A stretch of DNA of 64,000 nucleotides from Medicago truncatula (lineage: Eukaryota > Streptophyta > Magnoliopsida > Fabales > Fabaceae), in NCBI RefSeq assembly GCF_003473485.1, contig NC_053046.1, forward strand, positions 33,743,332 to 33,807,331. Reading direction: 5' to 3'. Below, piece by piece: positions 21,886-34,218 of this stretch; the stretch's first letter is position 1; each line of letters starts with the position of its first letter. The translations under genes were made by a program, and so were the position numbers. The notes under the pieces are model-generated. The model searched no databases and was not told where the DNA came from. It was given only the letters and a program-made list of their open reading frames with translations.

Positions 21886-23574
21886 TCACATGCGACTTTT
21901 TGTTGGTGGTCCAACATCCTTCCTGAGTGGTCCCATATCCTTAGCAATCTGTCTAAGTACAAATTTCTGAATTTTCCCGGTAGAAGTCTTTGGAAGCTCA
22001 TCTTTAAACACCACCGTTTTTGGAACCATATAATGCGGCAAATTCTTCCTACAGTACTCAACTATCTCTTTCTCCGTTGGTATATCCCTTTCCTTCAACC
22101 CTTCTTTCAAACTCACAAAAGCACACGGTGTCTCCCCCCAAAACTCATCCTCCCTCGCCACCACCGCCGCCTCATTCACCGCCGGATGTCCATACAAAAC
22201 CGACTCAACCTCCACACTACTCAAATTCTCACCACCACTAATAATCACATCTTTTGACCTATCTTTTATCTCTAAATACCCATCTTCATGCATCACACCT
22301 ACATCACCAGTGTAAAACCAACCCTTCTTAAAACAATTTTTTGTTCCTTCACTATCTTTCAAATACCCTAACATAACACAACCACCTCTCATAACAACTT
22401 CACCAAGCGTTGCACCATCACGTTTTACACTTTCACCACTTGGACCCACTACATCAACCTTTGTCATCCCTAGGGTTCTCACTCCTTGCCGTGACTTCAA
22501 CCTTGCTCTCTCCGTCGCCGGTAACAAATTCCATTTCTTCTTCCATGTACAACAAACCACCAATCCACCGGTCTCCGTTAGCCCGTAACCATGACTCACT
22601 GTAAACCCTAAAGCTTCTGTACGGTGGAGTACTGCCGCAGGTGGCGGTGCTCCAGCTGTTAAAATATGGACAGTTTTTTGCAACGGTTTATTATCAGGTG
22701 AGTTAGTTAACATATTAAGAACCACCGGAGCACCGCACATGTGTGTCACGTGGTGTTTTCTGATGAGAGAAAAAACAATTTCAGCGTCGAATTTTCTTAC
22801 ACAAATGTTTGTTCCACCAACAGCTGCAATCCCCCACGGGAAGCTCCACCCGTTAGCATGGAACATAGGTAGCGTCCATAGATAAATCGGTTGTTTTGGT
22901 ACCGTCCATTCGATTAAAGTATCGACGGTTACGATGAAAGCTCCACGGTGGGAATGAACTACACCTTTTGGTGATGACGTTGTTCCGGAAGTGTAGTTGA
23001 GTAACATTGGGTCCCACTCTGAGTTTGGATATACCCAGTTAAAATTTGGATCACCGGAAGCCATTAGATCTTCGTAAGTTGAAATGAAATCAACTGTGGA
23101 AGATGAAGAAACATTTTCGTATGTTTCAAATGTTTGGTCTTTGATGAGAATAAGGAGAGGTTTATGTTGTTTTGAAGGGAATAAGGATAAAGCTTGGAGA
23201 ACAAGATCACGTGCGGCGATATCCACGAAAACGAGTTTGGATTCGCAGTGGAGGAGGATGTTGGAGATGATACGCGCGTCAAGGCGCGTGTTGATGTTGT
23301 TAAGGATAGCTCCGGTGAAGGGGACGGCGAAGTGGAGTTCATACATGGCGGGGATGTTGGGAGCGATGACGGAGACGACGTTGCCGCGGCGGATACCTAA
23401 GGAGGTGATGGCGGAGGCAAGTTGGAGGCATCGTTTGTGGGTTTGAGACCATGTGAAAACGGTGTCGTTGTAGATGATGGAAGGTGTGTTGGGGTAGATT
23501 GTTGAAGTTCTTTCTAAGAAGGTGAGAGGGGTGAGTGGAGAGTTGTTTGCTTGGGTTGGTTTTAGTTGGTCCAT
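21886..23574 (-). CDS. Acyl-activating enzyme / acyl-CoA ligase, copy 3 (peroxisomal, SRM end)
   Basis: Intronless, 562 residues, clearly paralogous to the other two ligases but much more diverged. Motifs: YTSGTTSSPKG (194-204), HSHRG as in most plant family members, HGYGLTETGG (328-337), YTGD (421-424), the hinge KDRSKDVIISGGEN (437-450) and PKTSTGK with Lys534. It ends KSRM; SRM is an established plant PTS1, so import into peroxisomes is likely. It retains the consensus at positions where copies 1 and 2 changed (Ser for Cys in H-x-HR, Gly after it), suggesting that it is closer to the ancestral enzyme of the cluster. Substrate unknown; known relatives activate short-chain, branched or aromatic carboxylates. 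Confidence 0.94.
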   Translation of the reverse strand: MDQLKPTQANNSPLTPLTFLERTSTIYPNTPSIIYNDTVFTWSQTHKRCLQLASAITSLGIRRGNVVSVIAPNIPAMYELHFAVPFTGAILNNINTRLDARIISNILLHCESKLVFVDIAARDLVLQALSLFPSKQHKPLLILIKDQTFETYENVSSSSTVDFISTYEDLMASGDPNFNWVYPNSEWDPMLLNYTSGTTSSPKGVVHSHRGAFIVTVDTLIEWTVPKQPIYLWTLPMFHANGWSFPWGIAAVGGTNICVRKFDAEIVFSLIRKHHVTHMCGAPVVLNMLTNSPDNKPLQKTVHILTAGAPPPAAVLHRTEALGFTVSHGYGLTETGGLVVCCTWKKKWNLLPATERARLKSRQGVRTLGMTKVDVVGPSGESVKRDGATLGEVVMRGGCVMLGYLKDSEGTKNCFKKGWFYTGDVGVMHEDGYLEIKDRSKDVIISGGENLSSVEVESVLYGHPAVNEAAVVAREDEFWGETPCAFVSLKEGLKERDIPTEKEIVEYCRKNLPHYMVPKTVVFKDELPKTSTGKIQKFVLRQIAKDMGPLRKDVGPPTKSRM

Positions 23575-26219
23575 TGACTTTATTTTCTTGATAATTTGAT
23601 GATGATGGTGGAAGATAAAGTGTGGTGAGTTAATGAATAATGATGGTGGTCCAATAAAATAGATTATCTAAGTGTTGGAGATAAGATAGATGACAAAGTG
23701 AAGGTGGGTGAATGGAGAAGACAAAATGATATAAGTGGTGATACATGTACACCTCCATGTGGCAATACACCTCTTACACCCACACAAAATTCTGACATGT
23801 GGCAAAGAAAAGGGAGAGGAGATGAAAGAGAAAGTATGGTTGTGAGATGAAATTACCAAAATATCCCTAATGCATGTGGTGTACAATAAGGTGTATGATT
23901 AAAGGGTGTTCATGTAACATTTTCCAAATGATATACTAGTAGTAGTGATGTCCGTGATGATGTGTATATTGGTTGGAGAGATATTATTAGACACGTCATT
24001 CACCAATTTTACATCTCCAAGATAAATGACATTTGTATAAATTATTTTTGGACAATTTTTAAGTTAACTTCTTTGTATTGATGTTATTTTTTTTTTTTAG
24101 ACGGATATCATTCGCCTTCAATTACGAAGATTAATTATTTAAACATTGTGAGATTTAAATGGACGATAAATTCTCTTTAAAGAATTTTAACTTTGGATCA
24201 TGTTTAAGGCTCGGTTCGAACACATAATCTTTTTTATATTGGCGATATATTTTTACTATTCACTCCGTCCCATAATACTTGACACAATTGTTTTTATTAC
24301 GCATGTTAATGCATAATTTTGAGCGTAAATATCTTGAATAATATATTAAAAAAATTATGAAAATTTGATATTTTGAAAATACTCATCGAGACAAATTTAA
24401 CGATATCTTATATGATATTATTTATCTTTGTATATTAGTAGAAAAATATGGTCAAAATAAGTTATGTTAAAATTACACATTTTCAAATGGGTCATCTATT
24501 TTTGGACGGGGGGAGTATTTTACACCCTCAATTCCTTTTTGTGTGTATTTTTAGTGTGTTTTTTCGTTCCTATTTAACTGTCTTTTTTGTATTTTAAGGG
24601 TACGATTTGCCAATTATACCCTTTATCAATTACTCATTTTTTTTCAATAAAACTAATTAATGCTATCTATTTGGAAAATTAAAGTTTGTTTTTTTAAACA
24701 AAGTTTTTTTCTTTTAAGACAAAGTTTGTTTCTTGTTATCTTCAAATTTAAATAAAATTTTGTTACAAACAATGGTTCTAAAAAGAGTTAAAATTCTAAA
24801 AATAAGATGAATAACAATTGTTAAAAGTTTCAAGTGCAAAGTAAAACAACAAATTTGAGAGAAGAAAAATCAAAGACTCCATGAATGTTCAAAAGGAAGA
24901 AAAAGTGAAAGACTCGTTAGAACTGTGGATGAGAGATGAAGAGGGAGAAATATGAATTTGTTGGAGAAAAAGATAATAAGTGACAATTGTTTGTTTTGGG
25001 AGAGAAAGTGCGTACAAAAATAGAAATTTGTTGAAGAAAAAGATAATAACTGACAATTGTTTATTACGATAAAAGATAACATATTAAATTTATTGGAAAG
25101 ATAAAGTGTTTGCGAAAAAATATGAATTTATTGTTGGATTAAAATGAGGGTATAATAGAAAGAAAATGTGCAAAAATACAAATCGCTATTTTGATGGTAA
25201 TTTTCTTAAAAGATACTTAAAATGAAACAAAGGGCGTTTTTTTTTTATTATTTTTACCTAAAAAAAATATATGTAAAAAGAGTTGTCCTCAAAATGTCTC
25301 GTGAATGCGTGTATGAATAATTCCTTTGGTCACTATGATAAACAAAAGATGTTTTTTAAAGTTCATTAAATATTTGATTTATTTGATCAATTATATAGAT
25401 TAGATATAATAATTTTTCAATAAACAAAAACAATTAATTTTTACTTATAATAATAATCAAAACTTACACTTTTTTAAAAAGAGAACAGAGGTTAAGAGAG
25501 AAGAGGTACAACTTGGATGGATGACGACATATACAAATTTGATATTTTATTATTAATTAAAATGATCCGATATGTTATACTCAAAAAAGTCCAAATGAAT
25601 GAGTCAAAACTATATGAAGTACCGTAAAGGACAAATATTTCGCTGCTAGATTTTTATTTAGATTTTGATTCCATGCAATCTAGTTCCAATACAATGAAGG
25701 ACAACTTCATTAATCGTTCAAGTTTTTCGATGGAGCTTCCTATCCTAGCAAGGGGAGGTTTTATCCTTTCATCGAGCGAGAATTCGACTATGTCTGGTTT
25801 TGTGAATCCCTCAAATCCTTATGGTTGATAAATTTGGTGTCATTTTCTTGTGTTACTAAATTTTGTTGCCCAATTATCATTTTTGGTTATTGGCTGATGA
25901 CTTCCTTGGTCGATCCACTCATGATGGTAACTTTCTTTTCCTTGACATATATATCAATTCTTTAAATCTAACTTGTCTCATAAACTTGATATGAATGTTA
26001 CTTTTGACGGCCAGTTCCAACTTCACATGGAGGAGTTGAAACTACAATACTCCTTATCGGTATTTGTTTCTCTTAATCTCAATTTTCCTTCATTTGCCTT
26101 GACATACTTGTTGACATGTTTTTCTTTCGATCGAAACTGCATTACCCAAACCTTTCCCTGCTCCCGACACTAGTGGGAAGGATGCTGACAAGTAATTCAA
26201 GGGCATTGACAAATCTAAG
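23575..26219. other. Gene-free intergenic stretch
   Basis: The first few hundred bases are the promoter side of ligase copy 3. The rest is AT-rich, with a MITE (24258-24517) and an imperfect internal duplication around 24850-25080 (ttgttggagaaaaagataataa.tgacaattgttt twice). No supported gene. Confidence 0.4.
24258..24517. mobile_element. Stowaway-like MITE
   Basis: The left end cactccgtcccataatac and right end tttttggacggggggagta are inverted and typical of Stowaway elements. Length is about 260 bp. The TA duplication is damaged on the left. Confidence 0.6.
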
Positions 26220-26660
26220 CGAAAAATGGAGTCTATTGACATTCTTATAGATAAAAATTTGGTTGTACATTGCATCGTAGTCCATACAATTCAGGATTTT
26301 GTCCCTAATTCTGCTTCGACAAGCATGTCAGCCATCAACATCAAATACTCATCGTTGGATGTTGCCTAATTTAAATCTCTAAAATTGACACACACCTGAA
26401 GTTTACCATTTTTCTTTGCGACTAGAACTACATTTGACATACCTTATTGTCTTGACAAGTTTTGCCTTCAAAATCCTTTCAACCTCTTATTTAACCTTCT
26501 TGAATACTTCGGAAGTGAATCTTTGTTTAGCTCGTTTAACATGCTTGAATCCTTCTTTCAAAGGAATCTTATGTTCGACCAAGTCTTTGTTGAGCCAAGG
26601 TATTTCACCGTAATCCTAAGCTAAACAATCTTTAGCTAGAAAAGATTTAATATTTGGAAG
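26220..26660 (-). pseudogene. Ty3/gypsy reverse-transcriptase fragment
   Basis: Minus-strand conceptual translation shows the conserved approach to the RT domain: VEHKIPLKEGFKHV, then KKVK-stop-EVERILKAKLVKTIRYV, then KKNGKLQVCVNFRDLN followed by a stop, DEYLMLMADMLVEAE, and YDAMYNQIFI. It is interrupted by several stops and lacks the downstream catalytic YxDD block. It is a dead fragment of a Tat/Ogre-like or related Ty3/gypsy element. Confidence 0.75.
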
Positions 26661-28567
26661 TTTGATGGTCTTGGTTTTTGAAAGTATATGATAAAAGAAA
26701 TGTTTAGAAATTATGGATTCATCACAATGATATAAAATTCAATTCCTAATCCTTTCTATTGTTATCGAAATCATAGTCTAACATTGAGGTAAACTAAGTA
26801 ATTCATGTCCTCTTATTATCATGACTTTCTATATTACAAGTTAAGTTTAGATACCCAATATCACCTCAAGAGAATTTAGACTATTGTTATGTTTCAAAAC
26901 TCTTGTTTAGTCTTATAGTTCCAACATCAACCTTCAACTTTCGTTACCTCAATTGATGCCTAAAATATTTCTTGAATACAATAAGATTAAGTTAGATTGC
27001 TTTGAAATACCATAACAAAAAGAAAAAATTACATTTATGGAAACACTATCATTTGACTACTTTCCATAATGGTTTATATAACTAGAAGTAAATAAAATTT
27101 AGCTTTATTGAAACTGCAACAACAAGAACAAAATTTCAAGTTTTCTACGTGTGATGGATGATTAAGGAAACTTAACTTACAACTCATTATATAGCCATTA
27201 AGGATATAATTTCGTGCATTAAGTAACCGCTAATGAATACGTGTTGATTATTATTGACTCGAGGTCCTTTTCGACAAACTTTAGTTTACACCAACAACGA
27301 TATATTAACTTAGTTGTGAGCTTGTTCGCAAAATTATTTTTTTCTGTTGTTTAACAATGTTAAATTTGCGTTATTTTAGATGTATTATACTAAATTTAAG
27401 TGAATGGATGTTAAAATTTTTAATCAATAAAAGTTAAACAATTCTAGTATTAATCTTTATTTTTTTTGGCTAGTAGTATTAATTATAGTCCACACTAAAT
27501 CTTAAAAAAAAATTATAGTCAATATACAAAATAACAAATAAATTAATTGTATCAATTAAAAGTATATTTTTAAAATGAAATATTGGTAAGTCTATACTAA
27601 TTTAACAATTAGACACAAAAAAAAAAAAAAAACAAGGCGGGGTGGTCCTTCAAAATAAAAATATAGGGTGGGGTGGGGGTAATTTTTGCCTCTCAGCTTC
27701 CCAACCTTACCTCTAAAAAAACCGCACTTACACTCGTTTTAATTTAGGATTGAAATTTGGATCATCATCCTCACTCTTGAGGAGATTAACTTTTCCGCTG
27801 CACCTTAGTTGTATATTAAATAATAAAATTATATTATATTAAAAATTTATTTTCTATTGAAATGTGATTCAAATTTGTGATATATAATTAAGTATTAAGC
27901 CTCTAAAAAAATTAAGTATTAAATAAAATGAAAAGGTGTAGCAACACAAAGAAATTATATTTTACTATGGAGAGTTTGCGTGCGAAATAAATATGTACAA
28001 TAGTATCTTGACCATAAAAATGTTAGTATCTTGACTATCAAGATATTATCAAATAGTAACACTAATCTCTCAATAAATATAAAATATACATATTTTTTTA
28101 TAAAAATATAAAATTTATTTTATATATTAAATATAAAAGATATCAACATCTCACTCCACACTCCTACTCTAAATATTGAAAAAATCCACAACCACACTAT
28201 GTGAAAATAGGAATTCTCGGCCAAAATCAGGGTGTGTTTGAAATTTATGTTGCTATGCCAATTAAGCTTATATTTGATAAAAATAAATGAGGTTATATTT
28301 TGAAGAATTTTGTAAAAGGAATTTATATTTAAAGCAGTAATAAAAATGGTCAATGGTGTCATTCAGTCAAAATATTATAAAAACAAAAAATGTTATTAAA
28401 ATTGGAAAACAAAAGTGGACAAAATCCAAACCATAGATTCTATATTATTATGTACTAAAGTACTTTTCTGTCCCAAGTTATGTATTATTTTATCTTGAAG
28501 GCAAGTTAATTAATGAAAGAAGAGTGTTATTTCAATAACTTGCGACAATTTATTAGATAATTAAATT
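26661..28567. other. Gene-free intergenic stretch
   Basis: AT-rich with no recognised domain. An A-run near 27607 and a short G-rich segment near 27640-27680 are the only notable features. Confidence 0.4.
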
Positions 28568-28871
28568 ATATTCTCTCCGTCCCTAATTATAAGACCCTTT
28601 TGAGAATTTTTTTTGTCCCTTTTTATAAGACCCCTTTGTTATTTCCAACTACATTAATTATTTCTTTACATACATGCCCTTATTTATTATACATCTTTTT
28701 CTTCAATCAACAATAAATAACATGTTGAAAATATAAACTAACCTTCTTTTTTAAAGGATAAAATTGTAAAAACAATAGTGATTACAAACAACTTTAATAC
28801 AAATATCCATTATATTAATTCCCGTGATTTTGGTAAAAGATTCTTATATATAGAGACGAAGGGAGGGAGTA
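28568..28871. mobile_element. Stowaway-like MITE upstream of the LRAT gene
   Basis: The left end tctctccgtccctaattata and right end tatagagacgaagggaggga are inverted. The right side is followed by TA. About 300 bp, no coding. It ends about 250 bases before the start codon of the next gene, so it may lie in that gene's promoter. Confidence 0.65.
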
Positions 28872-29121
28872 TAAAGAAATTTAGGTAGTGACATAAAAAT
28901 CAAAGCAATAGAGAGAGAAAATAGAAGATCAATATACATATACAAAAGTTTCAAAAAAAAATGATTCTTCAAATATGATCTCTCTTAATCAAAAATGAAA
29001 ACTTAACAGTCAAACCGACGTGGAATATAATCAGAATCATCTCAGATTCTGTTCTTCCTTCTTTCCCTTCCTTCATTCCTTACTCTCAAAGGAATCCATT
29101 TCCATTTCCATTTCAAAAAAA

Positions 29122-32100
29122 ATGGGAGTGTTTTCCAATAAGATTGATCATGAACAACTCAATCCTGGTGATCACATCTACTCATGGAGGCAAGCATATA
29201 TCTATGCTCATCATGGTATTTGTTTATTTTTTATTTTTTAAATTTATGATCTTTTTTATGTTTTTACTTTCTGGGTATTTGTTTATTGCTCTTGTTTTTG
29301 CTTTAGTTTCACATTATAGATTCTGGGTATTTTTTGTTTTTGTTTTTAATTTCGGTTTTGTCAACTTTGTGATCTAGTTGTTTCATTGCTTTGTTGTTGT
29401 GTTGGACAATTTTGTTTCATTGATTCGGGTTAGTAGTGTAATTTAACCGCAATAGTTTGTAGTTAACTTGAAATTCAACATGCTGAAGTATCAGTTGTTG
29501 TTGAGTTAAGGAAAATTGGTTGGAGATTTAACGATCATAGAGATAAATACAGGGATAGAAACAATGCTTTTATATGTTGGAACCTTTGGATCTCCCCAGA
29601 TGTTAGAGGGAGAGTTGGTTCTTGCTTTGTGGTGTTTCATTGCTTTGTTGTGGTGTTAGAACTCTTTGTTTATCAAGCACTGAGTCATACACATACGCGA
29701 ATACGACACTGGCATATAGACACCAGTAATAAATTTAAAAAGTGAAAGTGATCTCTTAGAATTTTGGTTGAGCCTAACTCAACTCTTACAAAACGATTTG
29801 TAAGATAAGGATTGTGCACCACTTATAAACACATTTTTTGGCTTTATCTCATTTAATGTAAGACTCTTAACACACCCCTGAATCCACATATCCAAATACA
29901 AGACTGACACATAGACACTAGACACCAATAATTATTGTAAAATGTGAAAGTGATTTCTTATAATGATTGAGTTAGGCTCAACTCTTATGAAACCGACTTG
30001 TAAGGTAAATATTGTCCACCGACTATAAACACATTTTTAGGCATTATATCATTCAACGTGAGACTCTTAACACACCCCCTCACGCACAAGATTGGACATT
30101 TGGAGCATGACCCGAATGATTGGATGGTGGTGGTCCAATTAATTTTGGATGTACTCTGATACCATTTTAGAATTTGAATTGGGCCTAACTCAACCCTTAC
30201 ACAACTGATTTGTAAGGTGATAATAATCCACCACTTCTATAAACACATTTTTAGGCTTTCTCTCATCGAATTTTGAGACTCTATAAAATGATTATGTGGA
30301 ACTTTGTCAGACACTGAACACATCTTCAATTAAGTGTCATTGCTACATTGCACTCATGGCTTCTATCTTCTATAAAGGAGATAGGAAAATGATAAGGCTA
30401 GTATGGACACCTTAAAATGCTGTTTTAAAACTGAACTATACAGTTCAATCGGTTGAACTGTGAATCGGTACTGTGCACGGTTTGGTTGTTTGAGTGGTTC
30501 AATCGTGGTACTGTCCATGGTTTGATTATTTGAGTGGTTCAATCGTGGTACTGTTCACAGTTTGGTTATTTGAGTGGTTCGACTGCGGTTTCGTTCTGGT
30601 TCAAGCAGTTTAAAACAGTTAAACCATGACCTAAATGTCTTGAGAGTTTGATGTTTGGTTCGGTTTTTTAAACATTCTTAAACCTCGTGGTTTTGATATT
30701 TACTCAAGCCTCACTGCCCATATTTCTGACAGATACCAATCTTTAATGTTGAGTAGGGTTTGGGAACCTGTGAGTCGAGTCCTACCAGGTTGAGATTCAA
30801 AGTTCACATTATAGCTTAAAAAACTAATGAATTACTTGATATTTCTTTTGATTTTGTATTATAAATTTGTTTTACATGGAATTGCAAGTCATTGGCGGGA
30901 CTTATCATTTTTTACTAGTTAGCAGCAGAGCACAAATGGAGCTGGAAGAAAATGTATGTTTTAACCTTAGAAGCAAACACATAAACCCGCCAATTAAGCC
31001 CCGATGCTCATGTTTATTTTATTAACTTTTATGTAAGTTTGGCCATTAAGGCTTCATTGTTGGAAGTTTGGCCATCATCTACCTATATATAATTTATAGT
31101 ATCTTACTTACAATTTTGGTGTTTCTTTTCTTCCAATTTTACCCTTCATTTAAAGTATCTTACTTACAATTTTTTCTTTTATCCAATCAAATAGATATAA
31201 GTTTTAAACATCTATACCTGTACTGTACTGTACATAAAGAAGATACCAGATTTTGGTACTGCCATTTATTCTTTCAATTTTAACTTTTATTCAAACTATT
31301 TTGTTTTTCAATTTTATAATGAAAGCGGACCTTCATGCTAGTCTTTATAATAAAAGTCTTTTATTCTAGTTATTTCTCATGGTTTTGAAAGTTTAATCCT
31401 TATGAAATAAATTGTTGTCAGTTTAATTTTTCAGTGGAATGTAGTGATTATGGTATACCAATCCATTTTTTAAAATCTAACTAGACTATTTTATTCCTTT
31501 TCACTTCATTCTACCGTATATCACTAATCTAAACATATTCAGGTTTTGTCGAGAGTTGAGCGAGAAAAGGAGACTGGAGGGGTTTGAGGGGAAAAGGGAT
31601 GGGACATGAGTACAGTCTCTCTATAACCAGAGTTTTTGGAGGGGAGGGGGAGACTTATGATTATAATATCTTTGTTTGAGTGTATTATAAAGAGGGAAGT
31701 GATTTGGGAAATTGTCCAAAGACCTTCAAAATCCTTCATCAATTCATTTTTTGAGTTCCTCAAAATTTGGAGATTTTAGTCCTATGAAGAAAAATAAACT
31801 CTATGTAAGGTTGGGGACTATCCTCCCTTCCCTTTCTTCCTTGCTTTCCTCTCAACACCTCCACACCTTTCCACTCCCAACTCCAAAATTGACCCTTAGG
31901 GGTCACTTGGACGTGGCTTAAAAATAGTATCTAAGAAAAATAAGTCTTGAAATCTGCAGGAAATCTTATGCTTATGATTTAATTGCGTTTTGTACAATAA
32001 GATACAGAAATTACGTGTTCTTTATAATCTGGCACATTTGGTTGATGTATTTGGTGAACTGTGTGTGAACGATCCATCACTATCACCAATAGTGGGTGAA

Positions 32101-33269
32101 TCTCAGTCTTCGTTGTTTTATATTGCGCTTTTATTCCTTAAATATGATTGAACTATGGAACCATTTGGTAGTAGGATTTCCAAGTTTCAAGATATATCTA
32201 CATATGGACAAACATACATGGTAAACACGCACTTTGTTTTGATATTGATTCATGTGAGGCAATGTTGTATTTGATATTTAATTAAGCTGGAAATTAACCC
32301 CATTAGCTGCACATTATGTAATCTATAGATATTTAGGAATGTATGTATTGAATGTCAATGGGGACAAAAATGTTGAGGTTGACTCACAGTCCTTCAATCC
32401 TTTTTGATATTTGAAATTTGGATACTCTAAAGGCATTGATCTTGTTGTGTGTATTAGTCCTTTAGTTCTTTTTCGATACTTGAAAATTTGAAAATTCAAC
32501 TTGAAATGGACTTAGAATCTGTAATTTTATTTCTTTAATGTGTGTGATGCTGCATTTGTCATATTAGTTTTGCCAACTGTTTTGGTGCAAAATCGCAGGG
32601 ATATATGTTGGTGATGGAATGGTGCTCCACTTTACAAGGGGAGGAGGGCAAGAAATTGGAACAGGAACAGTGTTGGACCGTTTCCTTTGCAGTTCATCAC
32701 CCTCCAATGGCACCGACACTCCATGCCCAAAATGTGGTGACCAAAACAAGACTGATGGTGTCGTTTCTTCCTGTTTGGATTGTTTTCTCTCTGGTGATAA
32801 TCTTTACCTCTTTGAGTACGGCGTCTCAGCTGCATATTTTCTAGCCAAAGCCCGAGGTGGAACTTGCACCCTTGCAGTTTCTGATCCAACTGAAGATGTC
32901 CTTCGCCGCGCTTCATTTCTTTTTGAAAATGGATTTGGCGGTTACAATGTTTTCAATAATAACTGTGAAGACTTTGCAATTTACTGCAAAACTGGTCTGC
33001 TTATCATCACAAGCATCAGTGTAGGCCGTAGCGGACAAGCTGCGTCTTGCTTGGCAGCTGCTAGTGCTGTGATTTCTACACCACTTCGTTTTATGACGAC
33101 TAGTTTTAGTGGCTTGGCTGCGGTTGGCTACGGCATGTACTGTGTCAGCCGATTCGTTTCCGATATTGGAGTTCGCCGCGATGTTTCCAAAGTTCCGGTG
33201 GAAAAGCTTGTAGCTTTACCCGACATAGATGAACCTGAGAAGACACCTGAGGTGACCAAAGAAGATTAG
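29122..33269 (+). CDS. LRAT (NC) domain protein, LEAD-SENSITIVE 1-like
   Basis: Two coding exons, 29122-29215 and 32599-33269, joined by a 3383-bp GT-AG intron in phase 1, giving 254 residues. Exon 1 starts MGVFSNKIDHEQLNPGDHIY. The junction forms the conserved HHGIYVG motif, followed by LHF (second His, residue 42) and NNCEDFA (Cys154). These are the His, His and Cys positions of the LRAT/H-RASLS-like thiol fold of the NlpC/P60 group. An inserted CPKC..CLDC (Cys74, 77, 90, 93) could bind zinc and is typical of the plant proteins as far as I recall. The C-terminal part (about 160-220) is hydrophobic and Ala-rich, so membrane association is possible. Biochemical activity in plants is unclear. 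The start is fixed by the family's N-terminal pattern. Confidence 0.9.
29745..30295 (-). mobile_element. TRIM retrotransposon remnants (three LTR copies) inside the LRAT intron
   Basis: Three related segments of about 115-130 bp (29750-29876, 29960-30073, 30158-30285) share gaktTgtaaggt, ccac..ataaacacattttt, ggcttt.tctcat and agactcttaacacac. On the minus strand the rightmost LTR is followed by TGGTATCAGAG (primer site for initiator tRNA-Met, near 30148-30158), a short spacer, a purine tract gcgtgaggggg and the next LTR beginning TGTGTTAAGAG. This is the layout of a TRIM. The extra LTR suggests recombination or a second insertion. Confidence 0.7.
30430..30640 (+). repeat. About 45-bp tandem repeat in the LRAT intron
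   Basis: Three to four units of gtggttcaatcgtggtactgt plus cantggtttggttatttga in direct order. Non-coding. Confidence 0.7.
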
Positions 33270-34092
33270 TGTTGGTTGGAACAACTCTCATGTTCAATTT
33301 TAAGCTTATATGTATTTTAAATGTATGCTTTGTTGCTGAAGTTTAATTATCTCCCTCAAATATTTACTATTTACATTTGTGCATTTTCCTTACATATGGA
33401 AGATGTTATTCACACTCGATACTGTATCACTGACAACAATTAAGTTTTATTTAAGAACCGTGATTCTATGTTGCCTAACTTGGATATCGTCATAATATCT
33501 TGGTAGTTTTCTACATGTTCTGTGCTGGAAAATATTTCTATGGAATTGTTTAGGTGTTATTTTTTTGTAGGAATAATAAATAATGCACATGGAACGAATA
33601 TTCCATTAGCGAGAGAACAACCTCTCTATCACTAGCATTTTTCGTATGGGTCGTCGTCTCATGTTAGGGTTATGTCCCTCCAGTCTTTTAGAGATCTTTT
33701 TGCCTCTTTAATGGAGGCTCTTCTTCCCCGCAATTGGGCTATGCTTGTGAAAGATTCTTCATGACCCTTAATCTATGTCCACTCTGCCGGTTAGGTGTCT
33801 GCCCCACATGAAGATATGGGCATGTACCGGCCGCCAACTAAGCCATGGTGAAAATTTTGTGGTTTGTTATTATTATCTCTTCGTTTACGCTTTTACATTG
33901 TTATGTTGGTATTTTTGTTTTTTTAATCGTATGTCAATTCTTGTGTTGTGCCTAAACTTCACTAAGCATACCTAGTTTTGTGTATGTTACATATTTTCTA
34001 CTCTCTACCCTTGATCATGTGTATGCATGGTTTTTGTTTGAAATAGCTCCTTGATTTTGAACCCAACACTAATATATAGATAGTATGTGAAC
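33270..34092. other. 3' flank of LRAT gene
   Basis: 3' UTR at first, then (33560-34020) a GC-richer segment that may be an old retroelement fragment but gives no recognisable protein. Confidence 0.35.
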
Positions 34093-34218
34093 ATTTTTTT
34101 ACTGCTGGTTTTTGTGGGAGTTGATGCAACACCATCATCAGGAGAAGATTATTGGCAATCTATTTGGTCAAACACTCCTCTGCCAAAGGCTTTCTCGGAT
34201 CTATTGCTGCCTTGTTAG
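34093..34218 (+). pseudogene. BURP-domain protein N-terminal relic
   Basis: A continuous frame reads a hydrophobic IFLLLVFVGVDA, like the end of a signal peptide, followed by EDYWQSIWSNTPLPKAFSDLL and a stop. The W-x6-NTPxPKAxxDLL pattern is the conserved start of mature BURP-domain proteins of legumes. No in-frame ATG is present upstream and no downstream BURP C-terminal CH motifs were found, so it is probably a relic. A donor-like GTTAGTAA just before the stop leaves open that it is one exon of a gene that I could not complete. Confidence 0.5.

Noticed and set aside
32605-32844. Alternative frame over LRAT exon 2
   Set aside because: Shadow frame; the +1 frame contains the conserved family motifs and joins exon 1 in phase.
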